Shown piece by piece: positions 1 through 9,212 of a stretch of 63,885 bases of DNA. Location: assembly GCA_965369385.1 (NCBI GenBank), contig CBDUQP010000003.1, positions 1 to 63,885 on the forward strand, in the 5' to 3' direction. Below the pieces are notes generated by a model, which saw only the letters and a list, made by a program, of their open reading frames with translations, did not search any database and was not told where the DNA came from. Position 1 is the first letter of the stretch; each line of letters begins with the position of its first letter. The stretch comes from CBDUQP01 sp965369385 (GTDB taxonomy: Bacteria > Planctomycetota > Phycisphaerae > SM23-33). The position numbers were made by a program, and so were the translations under genes.

Positions 1-828
1 AGGGTTCCGCTGATTCAGACCTCCAGTGTGGCTTCCGACGGTGCGACAACCTCGACCGTCAGATATGAGCAAGTGGCTACAAGATTGGTGGTCACTCCGC
101 ATGTGAACGCGGCCGGCTATATCCGCATGGACATAGACCAGTTCATCGACGATATCAGTGCAGACACCTTCGCCATTAGTGAGAATCTTGCACCTAGGAT
201 TCTAATCCACCGCCGCGCTACCACTAGCGTGAAAGTGCGAGATGGGCAGACCGTCTGCCTGGGTGGTTTCATTGGCGACGCTATTGAGGAGACTGAGGAG
301 AAGGTTCCTGTCCTTGGCGATATTCCATATGTTGGGGCCGCGTTCAGGAAGACCAAGAAAACACGCGTGAAGAGCGAGCTGTTGATTTTTATAACTCCGT
401 ATATCCTTGATACTCCCGACCAGTTGCGGTCTGCAGCCAACGATCAACGCAAGGGGTATCTTGCCGATACCACTGACGATCGCGATGGTCGCGTGCTGGA
501 ACAGAGTTCCACGCTCATGCCCAATCCCTATAGACTTCGCGGCCGCATGATGAACAAGTACACAATCCCGCCCAGGGCGAAACCGAAGAAGCTTCCTACG
601 GCTGCGCCGAAGAAACCATTGCCTGTGAGTGCTACGAAGATTGCTGCCAAGGCACCCGTCGCTGCGGTGGCTCCTGCAAAACCCGCAGCCCCCAAGCCAG
701 TTAAGCCTGTTGCCAAGCCAGCAGTCAAGGCGCCAGCCAAACCTCCGGCGAAGAAGAAAGTTGCTCCTGCGGCAAAAACCGTGACCAAAGCCCCGGCTGT
801 CAAACCGGCCGAGGCCGCAAAGAAGTAA
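1..828 (+). CDS. Secretin (GspD/PilQ-like), 3' part
   Basis: The reading frame is open from the first base, so the gene starts before the window and the GTG at 28 is not a real start. About the first 140 residues are the C-terminal half of a secretin domain: the segments VRDGQTVCLGGFI, VPVLGDIPYVGAAF and ELLIFITPYIL are the conserved beta-strand and lip motifs of outer-membrane secretin channels used by type II secretion and type IV pili. After the domain comes an unusual tail of roughly 90 residues made almost only of Lys, Pro, Ala and Val, ending at the TAA at 826-828. Such a basic tail is not part of the standard family and should be disordered. The membrane protein that follows begins 119 bases downstream. 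The secretin assignment is firm; which secretion system it serves cannot be told here. Confidence 0.9.
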   Translation, partial: RVPLIQTSSVASDGATTSTVRYEQVATRLVVTPHVNAAGYIRMDIDQFIDDISADTFAISENLAPRILIHRRATTSVKVRDGQTVCLGGFIGDAIEETEEKVPVLGDIPYVGAAFRKTKKTRVKSELLIFITPYILDTPDQLRSAANDQRKGYLADTTDDRDGRVLEQSSTLMPNPYRLRGRMMNKYTIPPRAKPKKLPTAAPKKPLPVSATKIAAKAPVAAVAPAKPAAPKPVKPVAKPAVKAPAKPPAKKKVAPAAKTVTKAPAVKPAEAAKK

Positions 829-947
829 CCATGTTACGGCTGGCGGTGTGGGTTGGGCGTGCATAGGATTCCAGTAGCCTGTATGATGGCATTGCCTTGA
901 GATTCATCGTTCCGCCGGGCGTGCTGGCAGCATACAAGGAATCCGCA

Positions 948-1961
948 ATGACACGGAACATTTCAGCAGAGCGAATCCTGATGCGCGGCAAATCATTGCG
1001 CATTTCGTGGATCCTGAGATTGTGCATCGAGTGGTCGGTCGGTGGCGCTATCGCAAGCGTGGTACTCGTGGCGCTGTGGGTAAGTGGCTGCCTGGTATGG
1101 GGGGGGGGCTGTGATTGGCGACTCCTGCTGCTTTTGCCGATTGGGGCTTTGGGCGGCGCTGTTGTTATGCTGGCGTTAGGCCGGCCGGGTGTTTTGGATA
1201 CTGTCAGGCTCATCGAAAAACGCGGCGGCATGAAGCAACAGCTCTTGACTGCAATGGAACTTGCCTTGCAGGGTTGCAGTGACTCGGCCGCGATCTGGTT
1301 GTACGCAAACGCCGAACGCGAGATGTCCGCTTTGTCGGTCAACCTGTGGACGCGAAGTCGGCGGTTTTATGGGGCTGGGCTCTTGGCGTGTGTGTTGTGC
1401 GTGGTGTTGCTGGCATTGGCCTCGCAGCCGGTGACTGCTTCGGTCGGCGGCGAACAAGCAGATGCCAATGTACGAGCGAAACTCGTGCAATTGCTGAAGA
1501 CCGCGGGGAATGCGGATGTCGCCAACGCGGTTGAGCTGCTGGCAGCGGCGCACGTTGTTGAAGTTGCAGACGAAGAGACGCTTCGCGATATTCTCGGCAA
1601 GCTGGCGATAGCAGGCGGGCGAATAACCGATATCTCACGTGCGAAGTTGGTGCTGTCCGCAGTCAGAAGCCCAAATGCACCTGCCAGCGGGCGGGATTCA
1701 GGCTACGCTGGAGTGTCAAGTCGTGAAGGAAGCCTGCTGCCCTCTGCTGCAGGTGAGGTAGTATATGTGTGGGATCCCGCTTACGCAGCCAAGGCTCGGG
1801 GTGAATCGGAGTCCGTTTCGTTCTCCCAGACACAACCACACAGGGCAACCCGCGCCGATGCCTGGTCAGCGGCTGCTGCTCGAGCTATTGCAGGCAGCAG
1901 GGGCAAACAGGTGCCCGCCGAATATCGAACGATCGTGCGGGAGTATTTCTCGCATCGATAG
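948..1961 (+). CDS. Membrane protein of unknown function, DUF4175-like layout
   Basis: A protein of 337 residues if it starts at ATG 948, which has AAGGAA ten bases upstream; an in-frame TTG at 897 has no good ribosome site. The N-terminal part has two closely spaced hydrophobic segments (about residues 27-70) and a third near 150-170. Between them lies a hydrophilic stretch containing RLIEKRGGMKQQLLTAMEL. This resembles the 'classify, then dissolve into a coiled linker' layout of planctomycete DUF4175-type proteins, as does the C-terminal EYRTIVREYF. That resemblance is my inference from pattern and is weak. A run of ten G lies inside the coding region at 1099-1108. I do not recognise a function. 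Confidence 0.6.
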   Translation: MTRNISAERILMRGKSLRISWILRLCIEWSVGGAIASVVLVALWVSGCLVWGGGCDWRLLLLLPIGALGGAVVMLALGRPGVLDTVRLIEKRGGMKQQLLTAMELALQGCSDSAAIWLYANAEREMSALSVNLWTRSRRFYGAGLLACVLCVVLLALASQPVTASVGGEQADANVRAKLVQLLKTAGNADVANAVELLAAAHVVEVADEETLRDILGKLAIAGGRITDISRAKLVLSAVRSPNAPASGRDSGYAGVSSREGSLLPSAAGEVVYVWDPAYAAKARGESESVSFSQTQPHRATRADAWSAAAARAIAGSRGKQVPAEYRTIVREYFSHR

Positions 1962-2264
1962 GTCTGCAAGGCGGGTATATGCCGCACTGGCTGAAGAGAT
2001 GTGATTGCAGTCTCGTCGGGCAAGGGGCGTTTTTCTTACGCACAACGTCCGATAATCACGCTGTCAACAAAGAATATGCTCCAACATAACCATTCCTATG
2101 GGTTGAAGTTAAGATGTATGCGGCGGATCGGCGGGGTTCTGGTACACGTATTGCACTATGGCAGATGGGCTTGGGTTCGACATGCGCGATGTCGGAGCCC
2201 TGGATGGGAGATGTGCGCCTTCAGTGTCGGCCGAGAGGTGGCACGCAGGCGGGAGAACGAGACA
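1962..2264. other. Intergenic region, 303 bp
   Basis: The frame of the following giant gene is open back to about 2001, but the stretch has no LEPR-type or signal sequence and reads like non-coding DNA. No clear terminator or promoter was seen. A GGGAG ribosome site lies at its end (2251-2255). Confidence 0.4.
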
Positions 2265-5200
2265 ATGACTCGACGGGATAGATCCGTATCCTCACATGTG
2301 GATGGGCAGCGACATGTAGCGTGTCATGCGCTCATGGAGTCCTTCGAACCCAGGCTTATGCTGTCGGGAATGTTGTGGGGTAGCGTTTGGGACGATGCCA
2401 ATGGCGATGGTGTTCGCGATCCGGGCGATGCGGGGATAGATGGTGTTACCGTCCAGCTCCTGAGCGACCCGGGCGGAACCGTTGTGGCTACAGGGCAAAC
2501 CATTACCATGGACCTGAACGAAAACGATGTCCATGAGCTTGATGAAGTGGGCATTTTGCTGTTTGTCGATGTGCCGCCGGGCACATATCTGGTTCGCCCC
2601 GTGCTGGACGCGGCCAGCCAGGCAACCACAGCCGAGAGCATTTCCGTAGAGATCATCGATAGCGAGGAAATTCACGATCTGGACTTCGGTTCATTCGCGA
2701 CCAGCACAATTAGCGGAAGCCGCTGGCATGATCTGGACGAACAGGGAGATCGCGACTCGGGCGAGCCCGGAATCGAAGGATGGGTTATTGAGCTTGTAGA
2801 TTCCAGCACTAGTGCGGTTGTGGATACCGCGATAACTGCGGCCGACGGTGCTTACCAGTTCGTGAATGTTGGTGCGGGCAGCTATGACGTTCGCTCCCAG
2901 CCGCGAGATGGATGGACCGACACGCACCCGTCAAGCGGAGTTCACGTTGCGACTATCAGCAGTGGTCAGGCGCTGGACGACTTGGACTTCGGCGGATACA
3001 AACGCGGCGCGATACGCGGAACTGTCTGGCAGGATGCCGATGGCGATGGTGTGCAGGATGAGGGTGAAGACGCCTTGTCCGGTTGGGTAGTGCAGTTGGA
3101 TGGCACTGCTTTGGAGGCAACCACCAACGAGAGCGGGCAATATGAGTTTCTTGATCTGGTAAGCGGTTCTTATAGCGTTTCGTTGCAATTGCCAGCAGAA
3201 TGGGAAGTAGTTTCTCCGGAGTTTGGTGTTTACACGTTGGATGTTGTCAACGGGGATCTTACTGGCAAGGATTTCGGCTGTGATTGCGCCAAAATGGAGA
3301 TATCAGGGGTCCTCTGGCATGACGTCAATGCCGACGGTATTCGCGATGCGGGAGATGATGGCGAAAATGGCGTTACCGTGGAGCTTGTGGACACGTCCAC
3401 GGACCTGATAGCGTATGTGGCTACGACCGAGGATGCGGATGTTGATGGGCAGACTGTCAGCGGGTATTACAGCTTCACTGTGCCGGCTGGCAGCTACAAG
3501 GTAAGAACAGAGACTCGCAGTGGGTGGGTTCAGACATCTCCGGCGTCAGAATACTCAGCGAGCTACGAGGAATATGATACGCTCTACGGGGACAATCCCA
3601 GGGATTTTACTTTCGCGACATCCGTCAGCCCTGTAGGTGCAGTCACGCTGAAGTTATCCACAATCGGCGACTTGGATAGTTTCTCCGAGTATGTCACGGT
3701 GTTCGCGGACGATACCGAACTGGCAACCTTCTACAACGCCCACACGGGGCAGGATGGTACGGGGAAGTATTACACGCTTGCAACCGAGACAATCACGATC
3801 AGCAATGCCGACATAATATCGATGCTGGCTGATGGTGAAGTGGTCGTGCGTGTGGAACCATCGGCCGGGGTTAGTGAGGGTGCTGACAAACAGGAGTTCA
3901 TTGAAGTCGAACTGACGTTTGGCGGTAACGGTTCACAACTGGTAGACGGGGCTCCCGGCGAAATAATCGCCGATATGGACTTCGGTTCGCACAAGGAATC
4001 TGCCAAGGTAGAAGGCATAGTATGGAAGGATTTCAACGGTGATGGCGAGCATGATTCGGGCGATGTCGGCATCGATGGGATGACGGTTGAGCTTATCGAT
4101 CATGAGACGCAGGCAGTGCTGGACACATCAACCACCCAGAGTGTCGAGATTGATGGCGAAATAGTATTTGGGTACTACAGCTTTGATGTAGCCGATGGTA
4201 CGTATGATATTAACGTGGTGGTTCAGCCGGATTGGGTACTGACGTCGCCGTCGCTGAACTACAACAGCACGCTGGCCGAGTCGGGGACGATCTATTATCA
4301 CCCGGCCGGCGACAACCCTGTATTTGACTTCCTCGATGCCTCCCAGCCCGCAAGCGATGCGACGCTCACCATTGCGGTGACAGCCGACCTGGGTGATACC
4401 AATGAGTACCTGATGGTCTATGCAGAGGGGACGCGGATTGAGATCATGTTCAACATGGACGATCTGAACGCCGGCATTCAGGGCGTCCAATCTCCTGACC
4501 CATCTCCCGTGCGGACCATCACCATACCGCAGACCATGCTTGCCGACCTTGCCGACGACGGGACAGTGTCCATTACGATCCAGCCATCACTGGCGGTGGG
4601 TTCCCTGGCAGCGGGCACGTCGGATATTTCACTTGAATTGGGTTACGTGGGCACGGGCAGGCGAAAGGTGACGGTAGATGCAGGGGAGACGTTGTCTGAT
4701 GTGGACTTTGGGATGAGCCCGCCCGGGACGGTCAACGGTGTGCCAACACTGAGTACCATAAGCACTCTGTCCGGCGCAACTGAGGATACTCCGTACACGA
4801 TAACTTACGAATCTCTGGCGGTGGCAGCCAACGAGTCTGATCCTGATGGGCAGTCGGTCACGTTCAGTGTGCAGTCGGTGCCAGGCGGGACTGTTAAGAA
4901 GGATGGGCAGGACGTGATTCCTGGCATGACCCTGCTGGGCCCGGGCGAAAGCCTGGAATGGACCCCACTCAAGGATTCAAACGGGGTTCAGGGTGCCTTC
5001 TATGTCAAGGCGTGGGACGGTATAGATGGCTCGGCGATGGGTGTTCTGGTTGCGGTAGATGTAGCCGCCGTCAACGATGCGCCCCATCTCGTGAACATCA
5101 GCCCTTTCCAGGGCACTGGCCTGATACCATATACGATTTCATATGACAACCTGATATCGCATTCCGGAGTGACCGACGCTGAAGTCGACCCGATACACTT

Positions 5201-8200
5201 TGTGGTGACGGCTGTGAATTCCGGGGTTACTAAAGACGGCACAGATCTCGCAATCGGTGATACGCTTTCTGCCGGAGAGAGCTTCGTCTGGACTCCCGGC
5301 CCAGCCGATGGGGAGTATGACATGTTCAGCGTGGCTGCTTCGGATGGCTCGGCGCAGTCAGCGAGCGTTGTGGCCAGCGGGAGCGTTTCTGGCATAAACG
5401 TTTCGCCCGATGCCGTTGACGATGAGGCCTTGCTTAACGAAGACGCCGGAGCAACAACGATAGATGTACTCGCAAATGACACTGACGTTAACCCTGACGA
5501 TGTGCTGATGATAACTCTCGTCAGCCGGCCGGAAAGCGGTTCCGTTGTGAATGGCGACACGTATGTGACGTACACGCCACCTGCCGGATGGTTTGGTACA
5601 GATACGTTCGAATACGTGATCTCTGACGGAAACCAGGGCGTGGATACTGCCACGGTCACGGTTATCGTTTTGCCGGTGAATGATCCGCCGATTGCCGCTG
5701 AGGATTCGGCGTCAACGGCGGAGGATACTCCGGTCGCAGTGGACGTTCTTGACAATGATTCCGATCCAGACACAGGCGATGTTCTGGGCATCCAGAGCGT
5801 AAAGCAGGGAGATCATGGCACTGTAACCCATGATGGTGATCTGGTTACATATACGCCCGACGACGATTGGTTCGGCACGGATACGTTTACTTATGTGGTG
5901 CATGATTTCAATGGAGGTTCTGCAACCGCTGATGTCACTGTTGTGGTTTCACCCGAGAACGACGCGCCCATTGCTGATGATGATGTTGCTGAGACATGGG
6001 ACAACGTGGCCGTCGATATTGATGTTCTCGCCAACGATACGGATGTGGACGCGGGCGATAATCTGACAATAACCAAAGTGATGCAAGGTACCAGTGGTAG
6101 CGTTGTGATCTCAGGGGGGGGCGTCACGTATACTCCGGGCGACGGCTGGACTGGCGACGACACGTTTGAGTACACAATTGCCGATGCAGCCGGTCTGGAG
6201 TCATCGGCCCAGGTAACGGTGTCGGTCAACTTCCAGAACGATCCTCCCGTCGCCACAGCGGACGCTGCTATTGCGGAATACAACTCAAGCGTGAGCATTG
6301 CCGTATTGGACAATGACACTGATCCGGATGTTGGAGACACCATTTCGCTGACCGATCCCGGCTCGCCGGCTCATGGCACTGCCGTTATCCAGAATGGAGA
6401 GATTCTCTACACTCCGCACACAGATTGGTTCGGCAGCGACAGTCTTACATATACGATAGAGGATTCCGGTGGGCTGAGCGCGTCGGCTACGGTGGATATT
6501 ACAGTCCTTCCGGCAGAGCCAGAGCAGGATCTGCTGGTTTCGGCCGACAGCGTGGAATTCGCCGAAGGCTCATCCGGCAACTTCAGTGTTCAATTGGCAA
6601 TTCAGCCGGAAGCGACGGTCACGGTTACGCTGGCCATCGCGACAACCGATGGAGCGGCGGCCGAGCTTGACAAGACTCAACTTACCTTCTCGCCGGACAA
6701 CTGGAATACTCCGCAAGTTGTGACGGTATCTGGTGCGGATGATGGCAGCGGCGTGATCAGTATCCATGGCGAAGACTCGCAAGGCGGAACGTGGGACGAT
6801 ACGGTGAGCGTGACGGTTAGTAACGTGTCGCCGACGATAACGTCAGTGCTGGGTGATACCTCGCCCAAGGTCGGCCAGGCGGCAGGCTTCTCGGCATTTG
6901 CGGCCGATGCCGGCGACGATAGCCTGTTTTATACATGGAATTTTGGCGACGGTAGCGGAGATTATGTCGGCCAGCACGTAACGCACGAGTTTGTGCAAGA
7001 AGGCACATACACAGTGAGCTTGCAGGTTAGCGATGGTGAAGGGGGCAGCGATACCGACACGCTGAGCGTGCAAGCCAGCATAGATATCCCGCCCGAGGTA
7101 ACGGTCCTGCTGGGTTCGCAGGAGATAGCGGACGGTTCGCAGGTAGTGGTGGATTTCGGCAGTGTACTGGAAGGTGGTAACGGCCCGTTGCGGACATTCA
7201 CCGTGCGCAATGACGGCGGAAATGTCCTGAATCTTGGGACGCTAGCCTTGCCGGATGGTTTCCGGGTTGTCGGTGGGGGATTGGTGTCATCGCTTCAGCC
7301 GGGGCAGTCGGACTTGTTCAACGTGCTTTTCGAAAGCGATTCGCCCGGTGTCTATGGCGGCGATATTACCTTAATCAGCAACGATGCCGACGAGAGCCCG
7401 TACAGCTTCAGCATCAGGGGAGAAGTAATTGCGCTGGAGGTCAATGACTGGCAGGGAGTTAAAATTGGCGATGGCGGAGCCAAGAGGCTGATGTACACCG
7501 ACTTCGATGGTTCGCTGGTAACTGTTTCGCTCAGGGGTGACGGTAGTGCGATGGTAAATTTCACCTTGGAAGAGATGCTCCCACTTGAACAGCTCCTGCC
7601 GGACAGGCGGGGCAAGGTTGACCTTACGGGGTTTGCATTGGAAGTAGGGCAGATCATGCTCGATGGGACAGGGGCAAAAACCACGCTGAGTGTCAGATCG
7701 AAAGGTGGTAAAGAAGCCGGTACTGACATTGGCTGTATTGTGAGCGACGATACGAATGGGGTTATCGACTCGTTGAGAGCAATCAGCGGTAGGGGAATAA
7801 ATGTAGTTGGCGATATTGAAATCGAAGGCTTGGTTCGCACGATCATGCTGGGAGATGTGCTCGGCGGAGATATTCGCTTGAACACTTTGGGCGCACCTAC
7901 TACGGATCGCGATTGCGTGAGGATAACACTTGGTAGCGTGGTGGATTGTTCGGTTGAGTCCAATGGCATTGGCATCACGTCACTGCTGGCGGCAGAGTGG
8001 TTGGATGTGGATTCCAGCGTAGAGGTCATCACCGCTCCATGGATCGGCAAGCTCAGTACGAAGGTCAGGAAAGCGAACCGTAGAAGGGGTCTGGTTGCTT
8101 CCACGGGTGAGTTCGCCGCTGATATCAATATCACTGGCAATCGCAAGGGCCAGGCAATTGGCCGCATTTCAATTGGTGGAGATATCCTGGGCAGCGAGAT

Positions 8201-9143
8201 ACTTGCCCTCAAAGGTTCTGTTGGCAGGGTGTCGGCTGTGCGGTGGGATGGGGGCTTGCTGAACACCCGATGGGTATCGAGCCTGATAACAAAGGGCAAC
8301 AGGAAAGCCGGAACCTCCGGTGATCTGGCAGTGTCGCTGACGCTTAGCGGCGAGGGTGCATCCAGGGGCAGAGCCTTGTCGAATGCCAAGGTGTCAGGTG
8401 TGCTGGGGAATTCTACCTGGAATATAGAAGGCGATATTGGGAGAGTCAAGGCGGCATCAATCGCGAGTGGATGGTCGCTTAATGCATCGGGCGCAGCCAA
8501 GTCTATCAGTTCCAGGGGAGACTTCTGTGGCGTGGTGAATCTGGGCGGAGATTTGGGCAAGTTGACGGTGACGGGTGATTTCACCGGAACTGTTCACGCT
8601 CAGTCAGCCAAGAGTGTTCGGGTAAGGGGTTCGATGATAGGGGCGGAGCTTGGCGTGTTGCAGGAGCGGATACCCGGCTCGCGCACAAAGGCTTTGGGTT
8701 CGCTCAGCGTTACCGGGCAGGTGGACGGGAGCAGAATATTCTCTCGCGGTGACATATCAAGGGTCACAGTGGGAGCGATTCGCAATTCATGTGTGTTCGC
8801 CGGCACGTTCAGTGATACATACCAGGCTGATGTGCAGGGCATCGATGGGCAGGCCGACAGCGTTCTTGATCTGCCGGAATTGAAGGACGTTGAGACGGGG
8901 GCAGGTGAGATTGGTACATTTATCGTGACTGGAAGAACTCTGTTTGGTGAGTTTGCGATGCTCAACAGCAACGTCGCAGCGTCCTATATCAAGACCATCA
9001 GGATTACAGGCCTCCAGCCGGCAAACAGCGGCGTCCCATTCGGTATTGCCGCTTCAAGCGTCAGGCGACTGACACTAAAGGAGTTTGATACGCCCACGCC
9101 CGATGGCGATTGGGTGCTGCGGCTGGGGCAGTTCCTGGTGTAG
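2265..9143 (+). CDS. LEPR-XLL surface protein with SdrD-B, cadherin-like, PKD and C-terminal repeat domains
   Basis: A protein of 2292 residues starting at ATG 2265 (GGGAG nine bases upstream). Near residue 25 is the planctomycete sorting motif LEPR-XLL in the form SFEPRLMLSG. Then follow: five SdrD-B-like Ig domains (about 36-820), each opening with W-x-D-x-N/D-x-D-G-x-x-D-x-G-D calcium-loop-like motifs; a cadherin-like block (826-1050); four tandem VCBS/Big-type repeats marked by DVLANDTD or a variant (1052-1420); a Calx-beta-like domain (1421-1520); a PKD domain with YTWNFGDGS (1522-1605); and a choice-of-anchor/ASPM-Hydin-like domain (1607-1720). The last 565 residues are Gly/Ser/Val-rich beta-strand repeats homologous to the end of the subtilase at 53816. 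It is presumably exported and adhesive or structural. A G8 run lies at 6114-6121. Confidence 0.88.
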   Translation: MTRRDRSVSSHVDGQRHVACHALMESFEPRLMLSGMLWGSVWDDANGDGVRDPGDAGIDGVTVQLLSDPGGTVVATGQTITMDLNENDVHELDEVGILLFVDVPPGTYLVRPVLDAASQATTAESISVEIIDSEEIHDLDFGSFATSTISGSRWHDLDEQGDRDSGEPGIEGWVIELVDSSTSAVVDTAITAADGAYQFVNVGAGSYDVRSQPRDGWTDTHPSSGVHVATISSGQALDDLDFGGYKRGAIRGTVWQDADGDGVQDEGEDALSGWVVQLDGTALEATTNESGQYEFLDLVSGSYSVSLQLPAEWEVVSPEFGVYTLDVVNGDLTGKDFGCDCAKMEISGVLWHDVNADGIRDAGDDGENGVTVELVDTSTDLIAYVATTEDADVDGQTVSGYYSFTVPAGSYKVRTETRSGWVQTSPASEYSASYEEYDTLYGDNPRDFTFATSVSPVGAVTLKLSTIGDLDSFSEYVTVFADDTELATFYNAHTGQDGTGKYYTLATETITISNADIISMLADGEVVVRVEPSAGVSEGADKQEFIEVELTFGGNGSQLVDGAPGEIIADMDFGSHKESAKVEGIVWKDFNGDGEHDSGDVGIDGMTVELIDHETQAVLDTSTTQSVEIDGEIVFGYYSFDVADGTYDINVVVQPDWVLTSPSLNYNSTLAESGTIYYHPAGDNPVFDFLDASQPASDATLTIAVTADLGDTNEYLMVYAEGTRIEIMFNMDDLNAGIQGVQSPDPSPVRTITIPQTMLADLADDGTVSITIQPSLAVGSLAAGTSDISLELGYVGTGRRKVTVDAGETLSDVDFGMSPPGTVNGVPTLSTISTLSGATEDTPYTITYESLAVAANESDPDGQSVTFSVQSVPGGTVKKDGQDVIPGMTLLGPGESLEWTPLKDSNGVQGAFYVKAWDGIDGSAMGVLVAVDVAAVNDAPHLVNISPFQGTGLIPYTISYDNLISHSGVTDAEVDPIHFVVTAVNSGVTKDGTDLAIGDTLSAGESFVWTPGPADGEYDMFSVAASDGSAQSASVVASGSVSGINVSPDAVDDEALLNEDAGATTIDVLANDTDVNPDDVLMITLVSRPESGSVVNGDTYVTYTPPAGWFGTDTFEYVISDGNQGVDTATVTVIVLPVNDPPIAAEDSASTAEDTPVAVDVLDNDSDPDTGDVLGIQSVKQGDHGTVTHDGDLVTYTPDDDWFGTDTFTYVVHDFNGGSATADVTVVVSPENDAPIADDDVAETWDNVAVDIDVLANDTDVDAGDNLTITKVMQGTSGSVVISGGGVTYTPGDGWTGDDTFEYTIADAAGLESSAQVTVSVNFQNDPPVATADAAIAEYNSSVSIAVLDNDTDPDVGDTISLTDPGSPAHGTAVIQNGEILYTPHTDWFGSDSLTYTIEDSGGLSASATVDITVLPAEPEQDLLVSADSVEFAEGSSGNFSVQLAIQPEATVTVTLAIATTDGAAAELDKTQLTFSPDNWNTPQVVTVSGADDGSGVISIHGEDSQGGTWDDTVSVTVSNVSPTITSVLGDTSPKVGQAAGFSAFAADAGDDSLFYTWNFGDGSGDYVGQHVTHEFVQEGTYTVSLQVSDGEGGSDTDTLSVQASIDIPPEVTVLLGSQEIADGSQVVVDFGSVLEGGNGPLRTFTVRNDGGNVLNLGTLALPDGFRVVGGGLVSSLQPGQSDLFNVLFESDSPGVYGGDITLISNDADESPYSFSIRGEVIALEVNDWQGVKIGDGGAKRLMYTDFDGSLVTVSLRGDGSAMVNFTLEEMLPLEQLLPDRRGKVDLTGFALEVGQIMLDGTGAKTTLSVRSKGGKEAGTDIGCIVSDDTNGVIDSLRAISGRGINVVGDIEIEGLVRTIMLGDVLGGDIRLNTLGAPTTDRDCVRITLGSVVDCSVESNGIGITSLLAAEWLDVDSSVEVITAPWIGKLSTKVRKANRRRGLVASTGEFAADINITGNRKGQAIGRISIGGDILGSEILALKGSVGRVSAVRWDGGLLNTRWVSSLITKGNRKAGTSGDLAVSLTLSGEGASRGRALSNAKVSGVLGNSTWNIEGDIGRVKAASIASGWSLNASGAAKSISSRGDFCGVVNLGGDLGKLTVTGDFTGTVHAQSAKSVRVRGSMIGAELGVLQERIPGSRTKALGSLSVTGQVDGSRIFSRGDISRVTVGAIRNSCVFAGTFSDTYQADVQGIDGQADSVLDLPELKDVETGAGEIGTFIVTGRTLFGEFAMLNSNVAASYIKTIRITGLQPANSGVPFGIAASSVRRLTLKEFDTPTPDGDWVLRLGQFLV

Positions 9144-9212
9144 AAAGCGTCGCGATAGATGTTGGGCGGGTGGCCATCGTAATTAGGGACGGTGCCTTAT
9201 TTAGTTCAGATT

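Noticed and set aside
202..864. 220-codon minus-strand frame opposite the secretin tail
   Set aside because: Antisense of a recognised secretin; no ribosome site.
7352..8584. 410-codon minus-strand frame
   Set aside because: Composition is Ser/Pro/Leu shadow of the Gly/Ser repeats on the plus strand.
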